This document shows, one piece after another, positions 25,929-36,058 of a stretch of 64,000 nt of DNA. Origin of the DNA: Planctomycetota bacterium. GTDB lineage: Bacteria; Planctomycetota; B15-G4. The stretch spans positions 28,984 to 92,983 of the forward strand of contig JAJDEO010000029.1 in assembly GCA_029259745.1 (NCBI GenBank), read 5' to 3'. The notes under the pieces were generated by a model, which did no database searches, had not been told where the DNA came from, and saw only the letters and a list, made by a program, of their open reading frames with translations. Both the position numbers and the translations under genes were made by a program. Numbering within the stretch: position 1 is the first letter of the stretch; every line of letters starts with the position of its first letter.

Positions 25929-27461
25929 ATGCTTCGTCTGTCCCGCGTCGTGCTCGCCTGTGCAATCGCCCTCGGCGCCGTGACGCCACTCGACGACATC
26001 AAGACCGCCGCCGAGTCGATCACGTCCGACGACCTCATGGCGGATCTGCTCGCACTCGCGTCGGCGCCGCTCGAAGGACGCGACTCCCCGAGCGCCGGCC
26101 TGACGCGCGCCGGCGAACACATCGCCACGCGGCTTGCAGCGGCCGGCTACGAAGGCGCGGGGAAGGACGGCTCGTTCCTCATGCCGTTCACGATGCGCGT
26201 CTGGTCGCCGGTGGAGAGTTCCTGCGCGCTGAGCATCGAAGGCGGGGATGCGTTCGCGTACGGCACCGACTTCGTCCCGCTTGCCGGCGCCGACGGCGAG
26301 GCCAGCGGACCGGTGACGTTCCTCGGCTACGGCGTCTCCGACCGCAAGGCCAGGTACGACGACCTCAAGCGCCAGGCGGTGCGTGATCGGATCGTGATTT
26401 TCGCCGAAGGCGAGCCGCGCCATCGCAAGAAGTTTGACGGCCCGGTCGTCACCGAAGCGGCCGACCTCGATGACAAGCTCGAGGAGCTGGACAAGCGCCG
26501 CGCGCTCGGCGCGCTCGTGATCCGGCGACCGCCACCAGCACGCGAGGGCGCGCCCGAACCTGCACAGCTCGCGTTCCGGCACACGCGCGCTTCGTGGGCC
26601 GGCGTCCCGCCGAACCCGCAGGTCAGCGTGGACATGCCCGTGATCGAGATCAGTCTCGTGACGGCCTCGAAGATCCTCGGGCAGGACATCGGCGCCGTGC
26701 TCGACGCGATCGACGAGGAGGCCGAGCCGAACTCGTTTGATGTCGAGACGGTCATCTCGATGGCCAGCGCGAGCACCGTGCGCGACACCGAGATCCACAA
26801 CGTCGTCGGGCGTCTGCCCGGCTCCGATCAAACCCTCGCCGATGAACACGTCGTCATCGGTGCGCACTACGACCACGTCGGCGTCGACGAACTCGGGCGC
26901 ATCGGCTACGGCGCCGACGACAACGCCTCGGGCACGTCGGCGATGCTCGAAGTCGCCGAAGCCATCGCGCTCACAGCGCCACCGCGCTCGATTCTCGCCT
27001 GCGCCTTCGCGGCCGAGGAAGACGGACTCGTCGGCAGTCGCGCGCTCTGCGACAGCCCGCCCGTACCGGTCGAGTCGATGGTCGCGATGCTGAACATGGA
27101 CATGGTCGGGCGCGGTAAGGCCAAGGAAGTGATCGTGCTCGGCACGCGCCGCAATCCCGACCTCGAGAAGGTGCTGAACAAGGCCAAGAAGACACTCAAG
27201 ACGGGCGTCTCGAAGATCGTCACCGGCAAGGGCGAGGAGCTCTTCCAGCGCAGCGATCACTACTCGTTCCACCGCATCGGCGTGCCGGCGCTGTTCTTCT
27301 TCGAAGGTGTGCCGATCTCGAAGAACGAGGACTACCACACGTGGCGCGACACGATCGATCTGCTCGACATCGACAAGATCGAGAACACGGCGCGCTTGGT
27401 CTTCGCGACGGCCTGGCTGCTGGCCACGGACGAAGACCGCCCCGAGCCTCCGCAGAACTGA
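25929..27461 (+). CDS. M28-family zinc aminopeptidase with PA-type insert, exported
   Basis: A 510-aa secreted metallopeptidase. A signal peptide covers about residues 1-18. A protease-associated-like region (roughly 110-280) precedes the catalytic domain. Di-zinc ligands and catalytic residues are visible: HYDHVG, YGADDNASGTSAM, the Glu-Glu in AAEEDGLVGS, NMDMVG and the last histidine in EDYHTWRDT. Such enzymes remove N-terminal residues from peptides in the periplasm or outside. A TATAGT at 25882-25887 could be a -10 box, but no -35 was found. The next gene, a lipoprotein, begins four bases after the stop. Confidence 0.9.
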   Translation: MLRLSRVVLACAIALGAVTPLDDIKTAAESITSDDLMADLLALASAPLEGRDSPSAGLTRAGEHIATRLAAAGYEGAGKDGSFLMPFTMRVWSPVESSCALSIEGGDAFAYGTDFVPLAGADGEASGPVTFLGYGVSDRKARYDDLKRQAVRDRIVIFAEGEPRHRKKFDGPVVTEAADLDDKLEELDKRRALGALVIRRPPPAREGAPEPAQLAFRHTRASWAGVPPNPQVSVDMPVIEISLVTASKILGQDIGAVLDAIDEEAEPNSFDVETVISMASASTVRDTEIHNVVGRLPGSDQTLADEHVVIGAHYDHVGVDELGRIGYGADDNASGTSAMLEVAEAIALTAPPRSILACAFAAEEDGLVGSRALCDSPPVPVESMVAMLNMDMVGRGKAKEVIVLGTRRNPDLEKVLNKAKKTLKTGVSKIVTGKGEELFQRSDHYSFHRIGVPALFFFEGVPISKNEDYHTWRDTIDLLDIDKIENTARLVFATAWLLATDEDRPEPPQN

Positions 27462-27465
27462 CACG

Positions 27466-27831
27466 ATGAAGCGCGGCGTCGGCATCACAGCGATCACGCT
27501 CGCCCTGCTCGCAGGGGCGTGTGATCGTGCCGATGATGGTGCAGGTCAGAGCGCGCACATCGCGCAGACCGTTGCCCCCGCGATCGAGGAAGAGCCCACG
27601 CTGCCCGATGACTTCGAGCCGCTCACGGTCGAAGAACAGCGTGAGGTCGAGCGGGCCATCCGCGGAATCGAGTCCGACTCCGAGATCAACGAAGGCTGCA
27701 GCACGGTCTTCTTTGCTCTGCTCGCCGACATCGAGAAGCACGGTGAGGCCGGCTGGCGTGTCGCCGATCGCAAGTGCCGGTGGATCGCACAGGTCGGGCG
27801 CGAGATGCACGGTCGGCTTGACGCCCCATGA
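27466..27831 (+). CDS. Small lipoprotein of unknown function
   Basis: A 121-aa protein with a clear lipobox: a hydrophobic signal followed by LLAGAC, so Cys19 should be lipidated. The mature part is acidic at first, then predicted helical, with a Cys pair (GCSTVFFALLADIEKHGEAG and DRKCRW) that may form a disulfide. No family was recognised. It begins four bases after the M28 peptidase and overlaps dinB as ATGA, so it is translated between a secreted peptidase and a DNA polymerase. That looks like operon packing rather than shared function. Confidence 0.75.
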   Translation: MKRGVGITAITLALLAGACDRADDGAGQSAHIAQTVAPAIEEEPTLPDDFEPLTVEEQREVERAIRGIESDSEINEGCSTVFFALLADIEKHGEAGWRVADRKCRWIAQVGREMHGRLDAP

Positions 27832-29030
27832 CGTCGCCGGCACGCACGATCCTGCACGCCGACATGGACGCCTTCTACGCGTCCATCGAGCAGCGCGACC
27901 ATCCTGAGCTGCGCGGCAAGCCCGTGATCATCGGCGGCATGGGCAAGCGCGGCGTCGTCTCGACCGCGAGCTACGAGGCGCGCAAGTTCGGCGTGCACTC
28001 GGCGCTGCCGGCTTCGATCGCGCACCAACGTTGTCCGCACGGCATCTTCCTGCCCACGCGCATGGCGCACTACGCAGCCGTGTCGCGTCAGATCATGGAC
28101 GTCTTCGCGCGCTACACGCCGCTCGTCGAGCCGCTCTCGCTCGACGAGGCGTTCATGGACGTGACCGACTCGGAGACACTCTTCGGCAGTGGCGAGACGA
28201 TCGCGAAGCGCATTCAGGACGACGTGCGCGACGTCACTCAGCTATCGGTCTCGATCGGCGTCGCAGCGAGCAAGTCGGTGGCGAAGATCGCGTCGGATCT
28301 GCGCAAGCCCGAAGGTCTCGTCGTCGTCCCGAGCAACACGGAGCTGATGTTCCTCGCGCCGCTGCCGCTGGCGATGCTCTGGGGCGCGGGCAAGCGCACG
28401 CAGGAACGCTTTGCGGCGCGCGGCATGTCGACGATCGGGGACGTCCAGGATCTGAGCATCGAGGAGCTGCGCGAGATCTGCGGCGAGGGCGGCGCCGAAC
28501 ACTACTGGCACCTCGCGCGCGGTCTCGACGATCGCGGCGTGTCGCCGGCGCGCGAGGCCCGCTCGATCAGCCACGAGACGACGTTCCGCGACGACGTCGC
28601 CGACCGCGACGCGCTGCACGCCGTGCTGCTCGACCTCTCCGAAGCCGTGGGGCGCCGGCTGCGCAAGCACGGCCTCAAGGGCACGACGGTCAAGCTCAAG
28701 CTGCGCTACCCACCGTTCCAAACGCTCAGCCGCCAGGCCAAGGTCGAGAGCCCGACCTGGGACGACACGCTGGTCTACCAATGCGCACGCGACCTCCTCG
28801 ATGCCACGCGCACGACCGAGCGGCCCGTGCGCCTCCTCGGTGTCGGAGTCAGCGACCTCGTCGCCGCCGACGACGTAGGACAGACGCAGCTCTTCGGCGC
28901 GCGCGACGAGCGCATGCTCGAGACGCTCGACGCGATCAAGGATCGCTTCGGCGAAGGCGCCGTCCGACGCAGCTCCTCGTCGACACGTCGTCACGACCGC
29001 GGCGACGAGATCTACGACCCCGTCGACTAG
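27828..29030 (+). CDS. dinB: DNA polymerase IV (Y-family translesion polymerase)
   Basis: A 400-aa error-prone polymerase that copies past damaged bases. It has the N-terminal catalytic HADMDAFYASIE (metal-binding Asp), PLSLDEAFMDVT with the Asp-Glu pair near 105, the helix-hairpin-helix-like LWGAGKRTQERF, and a little-finger domain. Near the C-terminus QTQLFG fits a beta-clamp-binding motif. The ATG overlaps the lipoprotein stop. The last 25 or so residues are a charged tail beyond the clamp motif. No LexA-like box was recognised upstream, so damage control of its expression is unproven. Confidence 0.95.
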   Translation: MTSPARTILHADMDAFYASIEQRDHPELRGKPVIIGGMGKRGVVSTASYEARKFGVHSALPASIAHQRCPHGIFLPTRMAHYAAVSRQIMDVFARYTPLVEPLSLDEAFMDVTDSETLFGSGETIAKRIQDDVRDVTQLSVSIGVAASKSVAKIASDLRKPEGLVVVPSNTELMFLAPLPLAMLWGAGKRTQERFAARGMSTIGDVQDLSIEELREICGEGGAEHYWHLARGLDDRGVSPAREARSISHETTFRDDVADRDALHAVLLDLSEAVGRRLRKHGLKGTTVKLKLRYPPFQTLSRQAKVESPTWDDTLVYQCARDLLDATRTTERPVRLLGVGVSDLVAADDVGQTQLFGARDERMLETLDAIKDRFGEGAVRRSSSSTRRHDRGDEIYDPVD

Positions 29031-29136
29031 CAGCCCTATGCGGAATGCCCGTGCGGCGGTCGAACTCCACAGTTCGCCGCTCGCGTGTAGAGTGGTCGGG
29101 ACGCTGTCGCCTGCGGCTGCGTCCGGCCCATGGAAG

Positions 29137-29145
29137 AAGGAGGAG
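29137..29145 (+). promoter_or_regulatory. Strong ribosome binding site of the beta-helix protein gene
   Basis: AAGGAGGAG with a 5-nt spacer before ATG 29151. It selects that start over an in-frame ATG at 29130. Confidence 0.65.
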
Positions 29146-29150
29146 ACGCT

Positions 29151-31046
29151 ATGGCCACCTGCTTGCGCGAGATCGGCACGTTGTTCGCCGCTGCCCTGCT
29201 GTCGTCCGTGTCCGCGTTCGCGGACGTCATCCACGTGCGCGCCGACGCCACGGGCGCGAACGACGGCTCGACGTGGGCGGACGCTTTCCGCCACCTCCAG
29301 GACGCGCTCGCGGTTGCTCAGTCTGGCGATGAAGTCTGGGTGGCCATCGGCGAGTACAGGCCCGACCAGAGCTCGAGCCCGATGAATCCGTCCCCTCCGA
29401 CACCGGGCGATCGGGACGCCACGTTTCAGCTCCTGGACTTCGTCGCGATCCTTGGCGGTTTCGACGGCACCGAGCAGAGCCTTGCCGAGCGGGCGGGCGC
29501 CTTCGACCAGACGGTCCTCACCGGCGACCTGCTCGGCGACGACGAACCCGACTTCGAGAACAACGACGACAACAGCTCCCACGTGACGACCGGGTCGTTC
29601 ACCGACGCCACGGCGATCCTCGACGGGTTCACCGTGACGGCCGGCCACGCGAACATGATCTTCACGTCGCGCGGCGGCGCCGGTTTGCTGATCCAAGGCG
29701 GCAGTCCGAGCGTCGCGAACGTGACGTTTCGCGCCAACCTCGTCTCGGGCCTCCCGGCCTTTCCCATCGACCAACCCTTCGGCGGCGCGGTGTTCAGCCG
29801 CGGTGGCAGCAGCCCGACCTTCGAGGCTTGCTCGTTCATCGGCAACATGGCGACGGACGGCGGTGCCGTCGACTTCGACAACCCGGGCACGCCCGTCATG
29901 CGGAACTGCGTCTTCCGCGACAACGTGGCCTTCGAGAGCGGCGGCGCCTTGTGGGCGCTCGATTGCAATCCCACGGTGACGGGCTGCCTCTTCGAGGGCA
30001 ACGTGTCACTCGGGGGCGCCGGGGCCATCATCGCCCTCAACTCGCCGATGACCGTGAGTCACAGCCGATTCATCGCAAACTCGGCCCTTGCCTTCGGAGC
30101 CATCGTGGGCGGGGAACTCACCGTGTCGAACAGCCTCTTCTCCGGCAACACGAGCGACGGCTCGACCGGCGCGATCAGTGCCACGAATGCGACCCTCACC
30201 AACGTCACGATCCACGGGAACACGGCAGCCACGTCGACAGGCGGCGTGTCGGCAGGTTCGTTGACGATCGCCAACTCGATCGTCTGGGGAAACACGGATG
30301 CGAGCGGGGCTGGCGAGACGAGCCAGTTGAACGTCAGCGGTGAGCTGACCGTCGATCACTCGTGCATCGAGGGCTGGTCCGGAGCGTTCGGGGGCATCGG
30401 CAACACGGGCAGCGACCCCGCGTTCGTCGACGCGGACGGCCGCGACGACATCCCCGGCAACGCCGACGACGACCTGCGCCTCTCCGCCGGTTCGCCGCTC
30501 ATCGACGCCGCCGACTGCGGAGCCGTACCCGCCGACGCTGACGACGTCGACGGCGACGGCGACACGACGGAGCCGAGCCCTACCGACCTCCGTGGCCACG
30601 TCAGGTTCTGGGAAGACGTCGCGACGCCGGACACGGGCGTCGGCGCGGCCCCGATCGTCGACATGGGCGGCTACGAGTTCCACGGAGGCGGCGACTGCCA
30701 GATCGACCTCGGCTTCCAGGGCCCCGGGAACATCACGCTGAACGTCTGCGGCGCCGACCTCACGCAGGCGGGCGGCGTGGCGACCTTGCAGCTCGCCGCG
30801 GCTCCAGCACTCGGGCCCGTCTACCTATTCATCGGCTTCACGAACGCCCCGACACCGACGCTGGGGGGCACGCTCGTCCCGACGCCGCTCACGGCCATCG
30901 TGTCCGACCTTCAAACCGACATCCACGGCATCCTGACGCTACCCGTCAGCGGCGTCGCCGGACTGGGAGCGACGGTGTTCCTCCAGGCGGGAACCCAAGA
31001 CGGCGCGGTCACCAAGTTCTCGAACGCCGTGCAGATGGATCTCTGA
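29151..31046 (+). CDS. Secreted right-handed beta-helix protein with shared C-terminal module
   Basis: A 631-aa exported protein with a signal peptide ending near residue 25 (SAFADVI). Residues of about 30-480 show parallel beta-helix features: repeated short strands with N and G turns, for example FEACSFIGNMATDGGAVDFD, FRDNVAFESGGALWA and FEGNVSLGGAGAI, as in pectate-lyase-like surface proteins. A segment with LRLSAGSPLIDAADCG resembles the choice-of-anchor Q type. The last 110 or so residues (GGTLVPTP, then FLQAGTQDG and SNAVQMDL) match the end of three FG-GAP proteins in the window. No catalytic residues are obvious, so adhesion or polysaccharide binding is as likely as lyase activity. Confidence 0.8.
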   Translation: MATCLREIGTLFAAALLSSVSAFADVIHVRADATGANDGSTWADAFRHLQDALAVAQSGDEVWVAIGEYRPDQSSSPMNPSPPTPGDRDATFQLLDFVAILGGFDGTEQSLAERAGAFDQTVLTGDLLGDDEPDFENNDDNSSHVTTGSFTDATAILDGFTVTAGHANMIFTSRGGAGLLIQGGSPSVANVTFRANLVSGLPAFPIDQPFGGAVFSRGGSSPTFEACSFIGNMATDGGAVDFDNPGTPVMRNCVFRDNVAFESGGALWALDCNPTVTGCLFEGNVSLGGAGAIIALNSPMTVSHSRFIANSALAFGAIVGGELTVSNSLFSGNTSDGSTGAISATNATLTNVTIHGNTAATSTGGVSAGSLTIANSIVWGNTDASGAGETSQLNVSGELTVDHSCIEGWSGAFGGIGNTGSDPAFVDADGRDDIPGNADDDLRLSAGSPLIDAADCGAVPADADDVDGDGDTTEPSPTDLRGHVRFWEDVATPDTGVGAAPIVDMGGYEFHGGGDCQIDLGFQGPGNITLNVCGADLTQAGGVATLQLAAAPALGPVYLFIGFTNAPTPTLGGTLVPTPLTAIVSDLQTDIHGILTLPVSGVAGLGATVFLQAGTQDGAVTKFSNAVQMDL

Positions 31047-31323
31047 CCGACAGCGCGACGTCCTGGCCGGCGTTGCGTGCTGTCCCTCGGGAACGCGCGC
31101 GTCTCTGCGCAACCCGTGGCTCGCGATGATCGCGTGATGCGCGGCGCAGGGAGTGATGATCGTGCGACGCGTCCTCGTGTGCCTTGCACGCTCCGGTGTC
31201 TCCACGCCCCGCGAGCTCGCGCGCCGTTCCGTTGGAACGCCGAGCCGCATCCCCGCGTCGGGCAGCCTCTTGCACGCACTGCGCCGATCGCCGAGGGTGG
31301 CGCCGACCCCGAGGAGACCGGCG

Positions 31324-32469
31324 ATGGCTCGCCCCCTGAATGTCGCGCTGATCGGCCAGAAGTTCATGGGCCGCGCCCACAGCAATGCCTACGCGCAAGT
31401 CGGCCATTTCTTCGACGTGCCGCTCCAGCCCGTGCGCCACACGATCGCGGCGCGCAACGCCGAGGAGCTCGCCGCCTTCGCCGAGCGCTGGGGCTGGCAG
31501 CACCACACGACCAACTGGCAGGACATCGCGGCCAACGACGCGATCGAACTCGTTGACGTCGCGACTCCGAATCACCTCCACGCCGAGGCCTCGATCGCGA
31601 TGCTCGCGGCCGGAAAGCACGTTCTCTGCGAGAAGCCACTCGCGCACACGCTGGAAGCGGCCCGCACGATGCGCGACGCCGCGGCCGCCGCGCAGGGCAA
31701 GACGTTCGTCTGGTTCAACTATCGCCGCTGCCCGGCCGTCGCCCTGGCCTACCAGCTCGTGCGCGACGGGCTGCTCGGCGAGATCCACCACGTCCGCGGG
31801 CATTACCTCCAGAGCTGGGGCGGCGCACAGACACCGATGAGCTGGCGCTTCAAGAAGTCCATTGCCGGCTCGGGTGCACACGGCGATCTCAACGCGCACA
31901 TCGTCGACATGGCACGCTTCCTCACAGGCGACGAAGTGGCGGAGGTCTCCGGCGCGATTGCGAAGACGTTCGTCACCGAGCGCAGCTTGCCCGACGGCAG
32001 CGGCACCGAGGAGTGCGACGTCGACGACGCGTGCCTGTTCCTGACGAAGTTCGCCGGCGGTGCGGTGGGGAGCTTCGAGGCCTCCCGCGTCGCGCCGGGT
32101 CATGAGAACCGCAACACGTTGGAGCTCAACGGCTCGAAGGGCTCGCTGAAGTTCGACTTCGAGGACATGAACGTGCTGTCGGTCTTCGATGGGGGTGACG
32201 CCCCGGCCACGCGCGGCTGGAAGCGCGTCATGTGCACCAGCGGCGAGCACCACCCGTACGCCGGCCAGTGGTGGCCCGACGCGCACGTGCTCGGCTACGA
32301 GCACGGCTTCGTCAACATGCTCGCCGATGTGCTCGTGGCGCTCGACGGCGGCCAGCCGGTCGTCCCGCTGCCCGACTTCGACGACGCCTATCAAACCCAA
32401 CGCGTGCTCGAGGCCGCGCTCATCTCGGCCACGCGTGGCGCGGCCGTCCCGCTCGACGAGGTCGAGTGA
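31324..32469 (+). CDS. Gfo/Idh/MocA family NAD(P)-dependent oxidoreductase
   Basis: A 381-aa dehydrogenase with an N-terminal Rossmann fold ([17 protein letters not shown]), the [10 protein letters not shown] strand, the family motif CEKPLAHT with the conserved Lys, and a C-terminal beta-sheet domain including [16 protein letters not shown]. It likely oxidises or reduces a sugar or cyclitol ring. The ATG at 31324 has GAGGAG about eight bases upstream; the longer open frame from 31153 has no homology. The next two genes, a TIM-barrel isomerase and an NHS-type permease, suggest uptake and catabolism of a nucleoside or cyclitol-like compound. Confidence 0.9.
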   Translation: MARPLNVALIGQKFMGRAHSNAYAQVGHFFDVPLQPVRHTIAARNAEELAAFAERWGWQHHTTNWQDIAANDAIELVDVATPNHLHAEASIAMLAAGKHVLCEKPLAHTLEAARTMRDAAAAAQGKTFVWFNYRRCPAVALAYQLVRDGLLGEIHHVRGHYLQSWGGAQTPMSWRFKKSIAGSGAHGDLNAHIVDMARFLTGDEVAEVSGAIAKTFVTERSLPDGSGTEECDVDDACLFLTKFAGGAVGSFEASRVAPGHENRNTLELNGSKGSLKFDFEDMNVLSVFDGGDAPATRGWKRVMCTSGEHHPYAGQWWPDAHVLGYEHGFVNMLADVLVALDGGQPVVPLPDFDDAYQTQRVLEAALISATRGAAVPLDEVE

Positions 32470-32536
32470 CAGCGAGCGCCTGATACCCTGTCGCCGCCCT
32501 GCCGACCCTCTCCCCGTCCCGTCCGTCGGAGTCGTC

Positions 32537-33595
32537 ATGTCCAGACCCGTCTGCCTGTTCACCGGCCAGTGGGCCGATCTCTCGCTCGATGCCCTGGCCG
32601 ACAAGGCCGCCGGCTTCGGCTACGACGGCCTCGAGCTAGCCTGCTGGGGCGACCACTTCGACGTCCTGCGCGCGGCCGTTGACGACGCCTACTGCAAGGA
32701 CCGCTGGGAGCTGCTGCAGGATCACAAGCTCGGCGCCTTCGCGATCAGCACGCATCTCGTGGGCCAGGCGGTCTGCGATCGGATCGACGAGCGTCACCAG
32801 GCCATCCTGCCCGAGCACGTCTGGGGTGACGGCGACCCCGAGGGCGTCCGCCGCCGAGCTGCCGAGGAGCTCGTGCTGACGGCGCGGGCCGCGCGACGCT
32901 TCTTCGACGCCGCACCGCAGTTCGTGCGCGACCACCTCACGCGCACGGGCCGCACGGTCGTCAACGGCTTCACGGGTAGCTCGATCTGGCACCTGCTGTA
33001 CGCCTTCCCGCCGCCGACGCCGGGGCAGATCCAGGCCGGCTTCGACGACTTCGCCGCGCGCTGGCGCCCGATCCTCGATGCCTTCGGCGACAACGACGTC
33101 TGCTTCGCACTCGAGGTTCACCCGACCGAGATCGCCTTCGACATCACGTCGACGCGCCGTGCGCTCGACGCCATCGGCCACCACCCGCGCTTCGGCTTCA
33201 ACTTCGACCCGAGCCACCTCGGCTACCAGGGCGTCGACTACATCGGCTTCATCCGCGAGTTCGGCGCGCGCATCTTCAACTGCCACGTGAAGGACGTCTG
33301 GTGGTCGGACGCGCCGAGCGAGGCAGGCACCTTCGGCGGACACACGGACTTCGGCGACGAGGGGCGCAGCTGGGACTTCCGCAGCCCCGGCCGCGGACGC
33401 GTCGACTTCGAAGGCCTGATCCGCGCCCTGAATCACGCCGGCTACGGCGGCCCGCTCACGGTCGAGTGGGAAGACCCCATGATGGACCGTGAACACGGTG
33501 CACGTGAGTCGGCGGCGTTCGTGCGCAGCCTCGACTTCGCCCGCAGCGATCGCGCCTTCGACGCCGCCTTCTCCGACCCGAGTTCCGAGGCATGA
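32537..33595 (+). CDS. Sugar phosphate isomerase/epimerase (AP endonuclease 2-like TIM barrel)
   Basis: A 352-aa protein of the xylose-isomerase-like TIM-barrel group. It has [14 protein letters not shown] near the start and metal-binding candidates in [37 protein letters not shown] and a late VEWEDPMMD. These fit IolE/IolI-like or hydroxypyruvate-isomerase-like enzymes. The pairing with a Gfo/Idh oxidoreductase is a common catabolic arrangement for inositols and rare sugars. It overlaps the permease gene as ATGA. Exact substrate unknown. Confidence 0.88.
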   Translation: MSRPVCLFTGQWADLSLDALADKAAGFGYDGLELACWGDHFDVLRAAVDDAYCKDRWELLQDHKLGAFAISTHLVGQAVCDRIDERHQAILPEHVWGDGDPEGVRRRAAEELVLTARAARRFFDAAPQFVRDHLTRTGRTVVNGFTGSSIWHLLYAFPPPTPGQIQAGFDDFAARWRPILDAFGDNDVCFALEVHPTEIAFDITSTRRALDAIGHHPRFGFNFDPSHLGYQGVDYIGFIREFGARIFNCHVKDVWWSDAPSEAGTFGGHTDFGDEGRSWDFRSPGRGRVDFEGLIRALNHAGYGGPLTVEWEDPMMDREHGARESAAFVRSLDFARSDRAFDAAFSDPSSEA

Positions 33596-34881
33596 GCAAC
33601 GCTGACACACCGCCGGCGCTGATCCCGCGCCTGTCCCTGATGATGTTCCTGCAGTACGCGATCTGGGGCGCGTGGCTTCCGTTCCTGTGGTCGTTCCTCG
33701 CGGGTCACCGCGGCATGGACGGCGGGCAGATCGGCAACATGTTCGCCGTCGGCGCGATCGGCGCGATCATCGGGCCCTTCATCGCCGGTCAGATCGCCGA
33801 CCGGCACTTCGCCACCGAGCGTTTCCTCGCGATCAGCCACTTCCTCGGCGCCGCGGTCATCTGGCAGCTCGCCACGATCGACTCGCCGAACGAGTTCCTG
33901 ATCTTCTCGCTCGTCTACGGCCTCGTCTACGCGCCGACGCTGTCGCTCACCAACTCGCTGGCCTTCCACCACCTGCCGGACCGCGATCGCGACTTCGGCA
34001 AGGTGCGCCTGTGGGGGACGTTCGGCTGGATCGTCGTCGGACTCGCGATGGGGCAGTGGCTACTGCACATGCACACGCCCGACGGCGTGAGCCTCGAGGC
34101 CGTCGCCGCCGCGCAGGTCGCGGGCAAGGCCGACGCCTTCCGGCTCAGCGCCATCCTCGGCGTCGTCATGGGCTTCTTCTGTCTGACGCTCCCGAACACG
34201 CCGCCGGCACGTTCGGTGGAACGCAACGCAGCCTTCGAGGCGATCAGCGAAGTGAAGCGCCAGCCGCTGCTGACGTTGTTCCTGCTCGCCGTCCCCGTCA
34301 GCTGCATCCACCAGTTCTACTTCGTCCACACCGAGACGTTCCTCGGCGCGCGCCAGCTCGCGGCCCCGGAGATCTTCCAGTCGATCTTCGGCGTCGGCGG
34401 CGGGGGCCTGATGACCTTCGGACAGATGGTCGAGGTGCTCGTACTCGGCGCGATCCCGCTGATCGCCAAGAAGGTCTCGCGCAAGACGCTCCTCGCCGTC
34501 GGCCTGCTGGCCTACGCCCAGCGCATGGCGCTCTTCGCCTACGTCGACCAGATCCCGCTGCCGCCGATGGCCACGCTCATGCTGGGCATCGCGATGCACG
34601 GATTCTGCTTCGGCTGCTTCATCTTCGTGGCTTTCATGGTCGTTGACGAGGAGACGTCAAGCGACGTCCGCGCAAGCGCTCAAAGTCTGTTCAATCTCGT
34701 CATCGTCGGCATCGGCGTCATCGTCGGCAGCAAGATCGCCGGAGCCGTCGCCGAGTGGGCGACGACGGACGGCGTGCTCGACTACACGGCGCTCTTCAGC
34801 GTCCCGATGTTCGCGAGCATCGCCTGCCTCGTCCTGCTGCTGGCCTTCTATCCGAACCGGAGTCCAGCCGAGCCGGCGTAA
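33592..34881 (+). CDS. MFS permease of the nucleoside:proton symporter (NHS/NupG-like) type
   Basis: A 429-aa integral membrane protein with about twelve hydrophobic helices. The first contains [20 protein letters not shown], a hallmark of NupG/XapB-like proteins, followed by [14 protein letters not shown] and [15 protein letters not shown]. Members import nucleosides with protons, but relatives in planctomycetes and Bacteroidetes often sit beside sugar-catabolic genes and may carry other solutes. It starts inside the end of the isomerase gene, so isomerase and transporter are coupled. It is convergent with the SGNH hydrolase gene with a one-base gap. Confidence 0.88.
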   Translation: MSNADTPPALIPRLSLMMFLQYAIWGAWLPFLWSFLAGHRGMDGGQIGNMFAVGAIGAIIGPFIAGQIADRHFATERFLAISHFLGAAVIWQLATIDSPNEFLIFSLVYGLVYAPTLSLTNSLAFHHLPDRDRDFGKVRLWGTFGWIVVGLAMGQWLLHMHTPDGVSLEAVAAAQVAGKADAFRLSAILGVVMGFFCLTLPNTPPARSVERNAAFEAISEVKRQPLLTLFLLAVPVSCIHQFYFVHTETFLGARQLAAPEIFQSIFGVGGGGLMTFGQMVEVLVLGAIPLIAKKVSRKTLLAVGLLAYAQRMALFAYVDQIPLPPMATLMLGIAMHGFCFGCFIFVAFMVVDEETSSDVRASAQSLFNLVIVGIGVIVGSKIAGAVAEWATTDGVLDYTALFSVPMFASIACLVLLLAFYPNRSPAEPA

Positions 34882-34882
34882 C

Positions 34883-36058
34883 TCAGCGCTGCGGCGCGAG
34901 GTCGCCCACGAGGACGTTGTTGCTCAGGAACTCGGCGAACAGCGCGGCCTTCTTGCGTGCGCCGCCGAGGTTCACGTGGCGGCCGTCCACATAGAGCGAC
35001 TTGTTGCGCGGGAAGACCTTCGCGAAGTCGAACAGCAGCGCGTCGGTCTGCTGGCAGATGTCGCGCACCTCGGCGTTGAGCTCGAGGTAGGCGCCCTTGT
35101 ATTCCTGCGACGAGACCTCGACTTCGCCCGGGAAGTCGGGGTGGAAGGCAAACGTCGCGAGCACGGGGACGATGCCGCGCCCGAGCGCGCCGTGCACGAT
35201 GCCTTCGAGGTTGCGGCGATAGTGCGTGGGCTTGTTCGTGTCGAGCATCTTCTGCGCTGAGGTCTGCTTGAAGATCCCCGAGGGGTAGCTGCCGTCGAGC
35301 ATCTGGCGTCGAAAGGCGCCCTGGTGGAACGACTGCGGGAAGCGGTCGAGCGTGCGGTTGATGTCGACGTGCGACGTCATCCAACCGCGGTCGACGGCGA
35401 GGATCCGATAGAGCGTCGAGTTCTCGCGCAACGGCGGCATGAATGCGCCGCCGCTGTTCGGTGCGCGTCGCCCCGAGTTGTCGCTGCGATAGCGCGACGG
35501 CGGCCAGACCATGCGCGGATGGATGTCGTTGACGCCGTGGTAGACGATGACGACATCGGGGTCGAGCTCGAGCACGCGCAGCTCGAAGTTCAGCAACGAC
35601 TCCCAGCTCGACCAACCGCCGGCGCCGCCATTGATGACGCGCACGCCGGTGTGACCCTTCTGCCGCAGCAGCGCCTCGAGCTGCGCCGGGTACGACATGC
35701 GGTGGTCCTCGACGCTCGTCGTGTACGTCGTCGAACCGCCGAGGCAGACGATGCGGATCTCACCCTCGGGTTTCGCGATGGGGAAGTCGACGCCGCGGAA
35801 GCCGAGCCCGTTGTGTCGGTTCGTCCCGTCGGCGTTCGCGTAGTTCGGTGTCGGTGCGTAGCCGAGGTAGCGGTGCGGCACGAACTTGTAGCTCGTGTCG
35901 CCGGTGTCCAGCTTGCGTTCTGCAAGCTGCTGGAACGAGGCGTACTTCATGAACTGCTTGTGGCTCGCCGAATGCTCGAGCCAGAGGCGGGCGCCGAGTT
36001 CGAGCAGTGACACCAACACCAGGGTGAGGACGATCGAGAACCCGAGCTTCTTCAGCAC
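34883..36058 (-). CDS. Membrane-anchored SGNH/GDSL hydrolase
   Basis: A 391-aa protein with one N-terminal hydrophobic anchor (residues 5-24) and an extracytoplasmic SGNH domain. Block I is CLGGSTTY (nucleophile Ser), block III is VYHGVND, and block V is DGRHVN with the catalytic Asp and His. NGGAGGWSS supplies an oxyanion glycine. Such enzymes remove or transfer acyl groups on surface polysaccharides or peptidoglycan. Large inserts between the blocks resemble polysaccharide O-acetyl esterases, but no partner O-acetyltransferase is adjacent. Start at ATG 36058. It is divergent from an FG-GAP gene across 302 bases. Confidence 0.85.
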   Translation of the reverse strand: MLKKLGFSIVLTLVLVSLLELGARLWLEHSASHKQFMKYASFQQLAERKLDTGDTSYKFVPHRYLGYAPTPNYANADGTNRHNGLGFRGVDFPIAKPEGEIRIVCLGGSTTYTTSVEDHRMSYPAQLEALLRQKGHTGVRVINGGAGGWSSWESLLNFELRVLELDPDVVIVYHGVNDIHPRMVWPPSRYRSDNSGRRAPNSGGAFMPPLRENSTLYRILAVDRGWMTSHVDINRTLDRFPQSFHQGAFRRQMLDGSYPSGIFKQTSAQKMLDTNKPTHYRRNLEGIVHGALGRGIVPVLATFAFHPDFPGEVEVSSQEYKGAYLELNAEVRDICQQTDALLFDFAKVFPRNKSLYVDGRHVNLGGARKKAALFAEFLSNNVLVGDLAPQR

